Origin: Larsenimonas salina | Lineage (GTDB): Bacteria > Pseudomonadota > Gammaproteobacteria > Pseudomonadales > Halomonadaceae | NCBI RefSeq assembly: GCF_023736155.1 | Contig: NZ_JAMLJJ010000001.1 | Location: forward strand, 186,001 to 250,000 | Direction: 5' to 3' | Length of the DNA stretch: 64,000 nt | Shown: one piece after another, positions 63,039-64,000 of the stretch | Position numbering within the stretch: position 1 is the first letter of the stretch | Layout of the letters: each line of letters begins with the position of its first letter | The notes under the pieces: generated by a model | What the model was told of the DNA's origin: nothing | The model's input: the letters and a program-made list of their open reading frames with translations, nothing else | The model's database searches: none | Translations under genes and position numbers: made by a program

Positions 63039-64000
63039 ATGCCTCGCAGAAGAGTCGTGGTGACCGGCTTGGGCATGCTGACCCCCGTTGGCAATAGCGT
63101 GGACGACACCTGGGCCAACATCAAAGCCGGTAAAAGCGGGATCGGGCCGATCGAGCACTTCGACGCCTCGAACTTCAATACGCGGTTCAGCGGTGCGATC
63201 AAGAATTTCGAACCTGGGCGTTACTTCAATCCCAAAGATGCCCGCAAGATGGATCTGTTCATTCAGTACGGCATCGCAGCGGCCGTTCAGTCGATTCAGG
63301 ACGCAGGTCTTGAATGCACTGAAGAAAACGCCGAGCGCATTGGCGTGGCGATTGGTTCCGGTATCGGTGGTTTACCGATGATCGAAAATAATCACCAGTC
63401 GATGCTCAAAGGTGGTGCGCGACGTATTTCACCGTTTTTCGTGCCGGGCTCGATCATCAACATGATTGCGGGCAACCTGGCGATCCAATACGGATTCAAG
63501 GGGCCAAACATCGCCATCACCACGGCCTGCACGACCGGTACACACAACATCGGATATTCCGCACGCACCATCGCCTACGGCGACGCCGACGTCATGATCT
63601 GCGGCGGTGCCGAGATGGCCTCGACGCCGCTCGGTGTTGGTGGTTTCGGGGCGGCTCGGGCGCTATCGACTCGTAATGACAATCCGCAGGCGGCCAGCCG
63701 GCCGTGGGACCGTGATCGGGATGGCTTCGTGCTTTCTGACGGCGCGGGTGTCATGGTGCTCGAGGAGTACGAGCACGCCAAGGCTCGAGGCGCCACCATT
63801 TATGCCGAGCTTACCGGTTTCGGCATGAGCGATGATGCCCACCACATCACCTCGCCCAATGGCACCGGCGCGGGCCAGGCCATGCGTCAGGCGCTTCGGG
63901 ACGCAGAGCTCAACCCCGAGCAGATTCAGTACATTAACGCCCACGGAACTTCGACCCAGGCCGGCGATGTGGCAGAGAGTCAAGCGGTTGAAGCGGTGCT
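63039..64000 (+). CDS. fabF: 3-oxoacyl-ACP synthase II FabF (partial, runs off the window)
   Basis: The first 320 residues of a condensing enzyme that elongates acyl-ACP with malonyl-ACP. It starts [18 protein letters not shown] with TTTGGAGGA upstream. The catalytic Cys is in [13 protein letters not shown] and the first catalytic His in INAHGTST; the second His region lies beyond the window end. The position after acpP is the usual one. Confidence 0.95.
   Translation, partial: MPRRRVVVTGLGMLTPVGNSVDDTWANIKAGKSGIGPIEHFDASNFNTRFSGAIKNFEPGRYFNPKDARKMDLFIQYGIAAAVQSIQDAGLECTEENAERIGVAIGSGIGGLPMIENNHQSMLKGGARRISPFFVPGSIINMIAGNLAIQYGFKGPNIAITTACTTGTHNIGYSARTIAYGDADVMICGGAEMASTPLGVGGFGAARALSTRNDNPQAASRPWDRDRDGFVLSDGAGVMVLEEYEHAKARGATIYAELTGFGMSDDAHHITSPNGTGAGQAMRQALRDAELNPEQIQYINAHGTSTQAGDVAESQAVEAV

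Overview
The window is about 64 kb of GC-rich, gene-dense chromosome from a gammaproteobacterium. Gene order follows the Pseudomonas/Oceanospirillales pattern: gyrA-serC-pheA-tyrA/aroA-cmk-rpsA, lexA-psrA-nagZ, mfd-gap-nqrA-F-nqrM-sthA, and lpxK-kdsB-ptp-murB-rne-rluC-sppA-maf-yceD-rpmF-plsX-fabDG-acpP-fabF. With a class I PHA synthase cluster, a Na+-translocating NADH dehydrogenase and acidic protein tails, my best guess is Halomonadaceae (Halomonas/Kushneria-like). The assignment is inferred, not proved. I saw no tRNA, rRNA, CRISPR, insertion sequence, prophage or replication origin.

Layout. 0.3-6.7 kb: a CDP-alcohol phosphotransferase-like membrane protein with a degraded active site, the polyester-storage genes phaR-phaB-phaC, and an acyltransferase-rdgC pair. 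7.0-16.7 kb: gyrA, then overlapping aromatic amino-acid and serine genes (serC, pheA, tyrA-aroA fusion), cmk and rpsA. 16.8-24.2 kb: rnt, argG, lexA with an SOS box on its promoter, psrA, nagZ, a mechanosensitive channel with a long disordered tail, and two purine/methylthioinosine salvage genes. 24.3-38.4 kb: mfd, a long-form gap, the nqrABCDEF operon, an unrecognised gene in the usual apbE position, nqrM, sthA and a YrhK-domain protein. 38.4-41.3 kb: a Tus-like replication terminator protein as last gene of an agmatine-degradation (aguA-aguB) unit. 41.4-51.7 kb: envelope genes (a single LolC/E-type subunit with LolD, DUF2062, comEC, msbA, lpxK, kdsB, murB). 51.8-55.4 kb: rne with a very long leader. 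55.4-64.0 kb: rluC, a phosphatase, sppA, maf, then the yceD-rpmF-plsX-fabD-fabG-acpP-fabF block, with fabF running off the end.

How the genes work together. PhaB and PhaC make polyhydroxyalkanoate and PhaR represses the system. Nqr pumps sodium while oxidising NADH, and SthA balances NADH with NADPH. PlsX, FabD, FabG, AcpP and FabF make fatty acids that feed phospholipid and, with LpxK, KdsB and MsbA, lipopolysaccharide. LexA governs the DNA-damage response.

The observations most worth following are: the Tus homologue outside the enterobacterial setting; the missing apbE although both flavin-attachment sites in NqrB and NqrC are intact; the single Lol membrane subunit; a strong sigma-70 promoter that leaves yceD almost leaderless; and a 40-base perfect palindrome between murB and rne.
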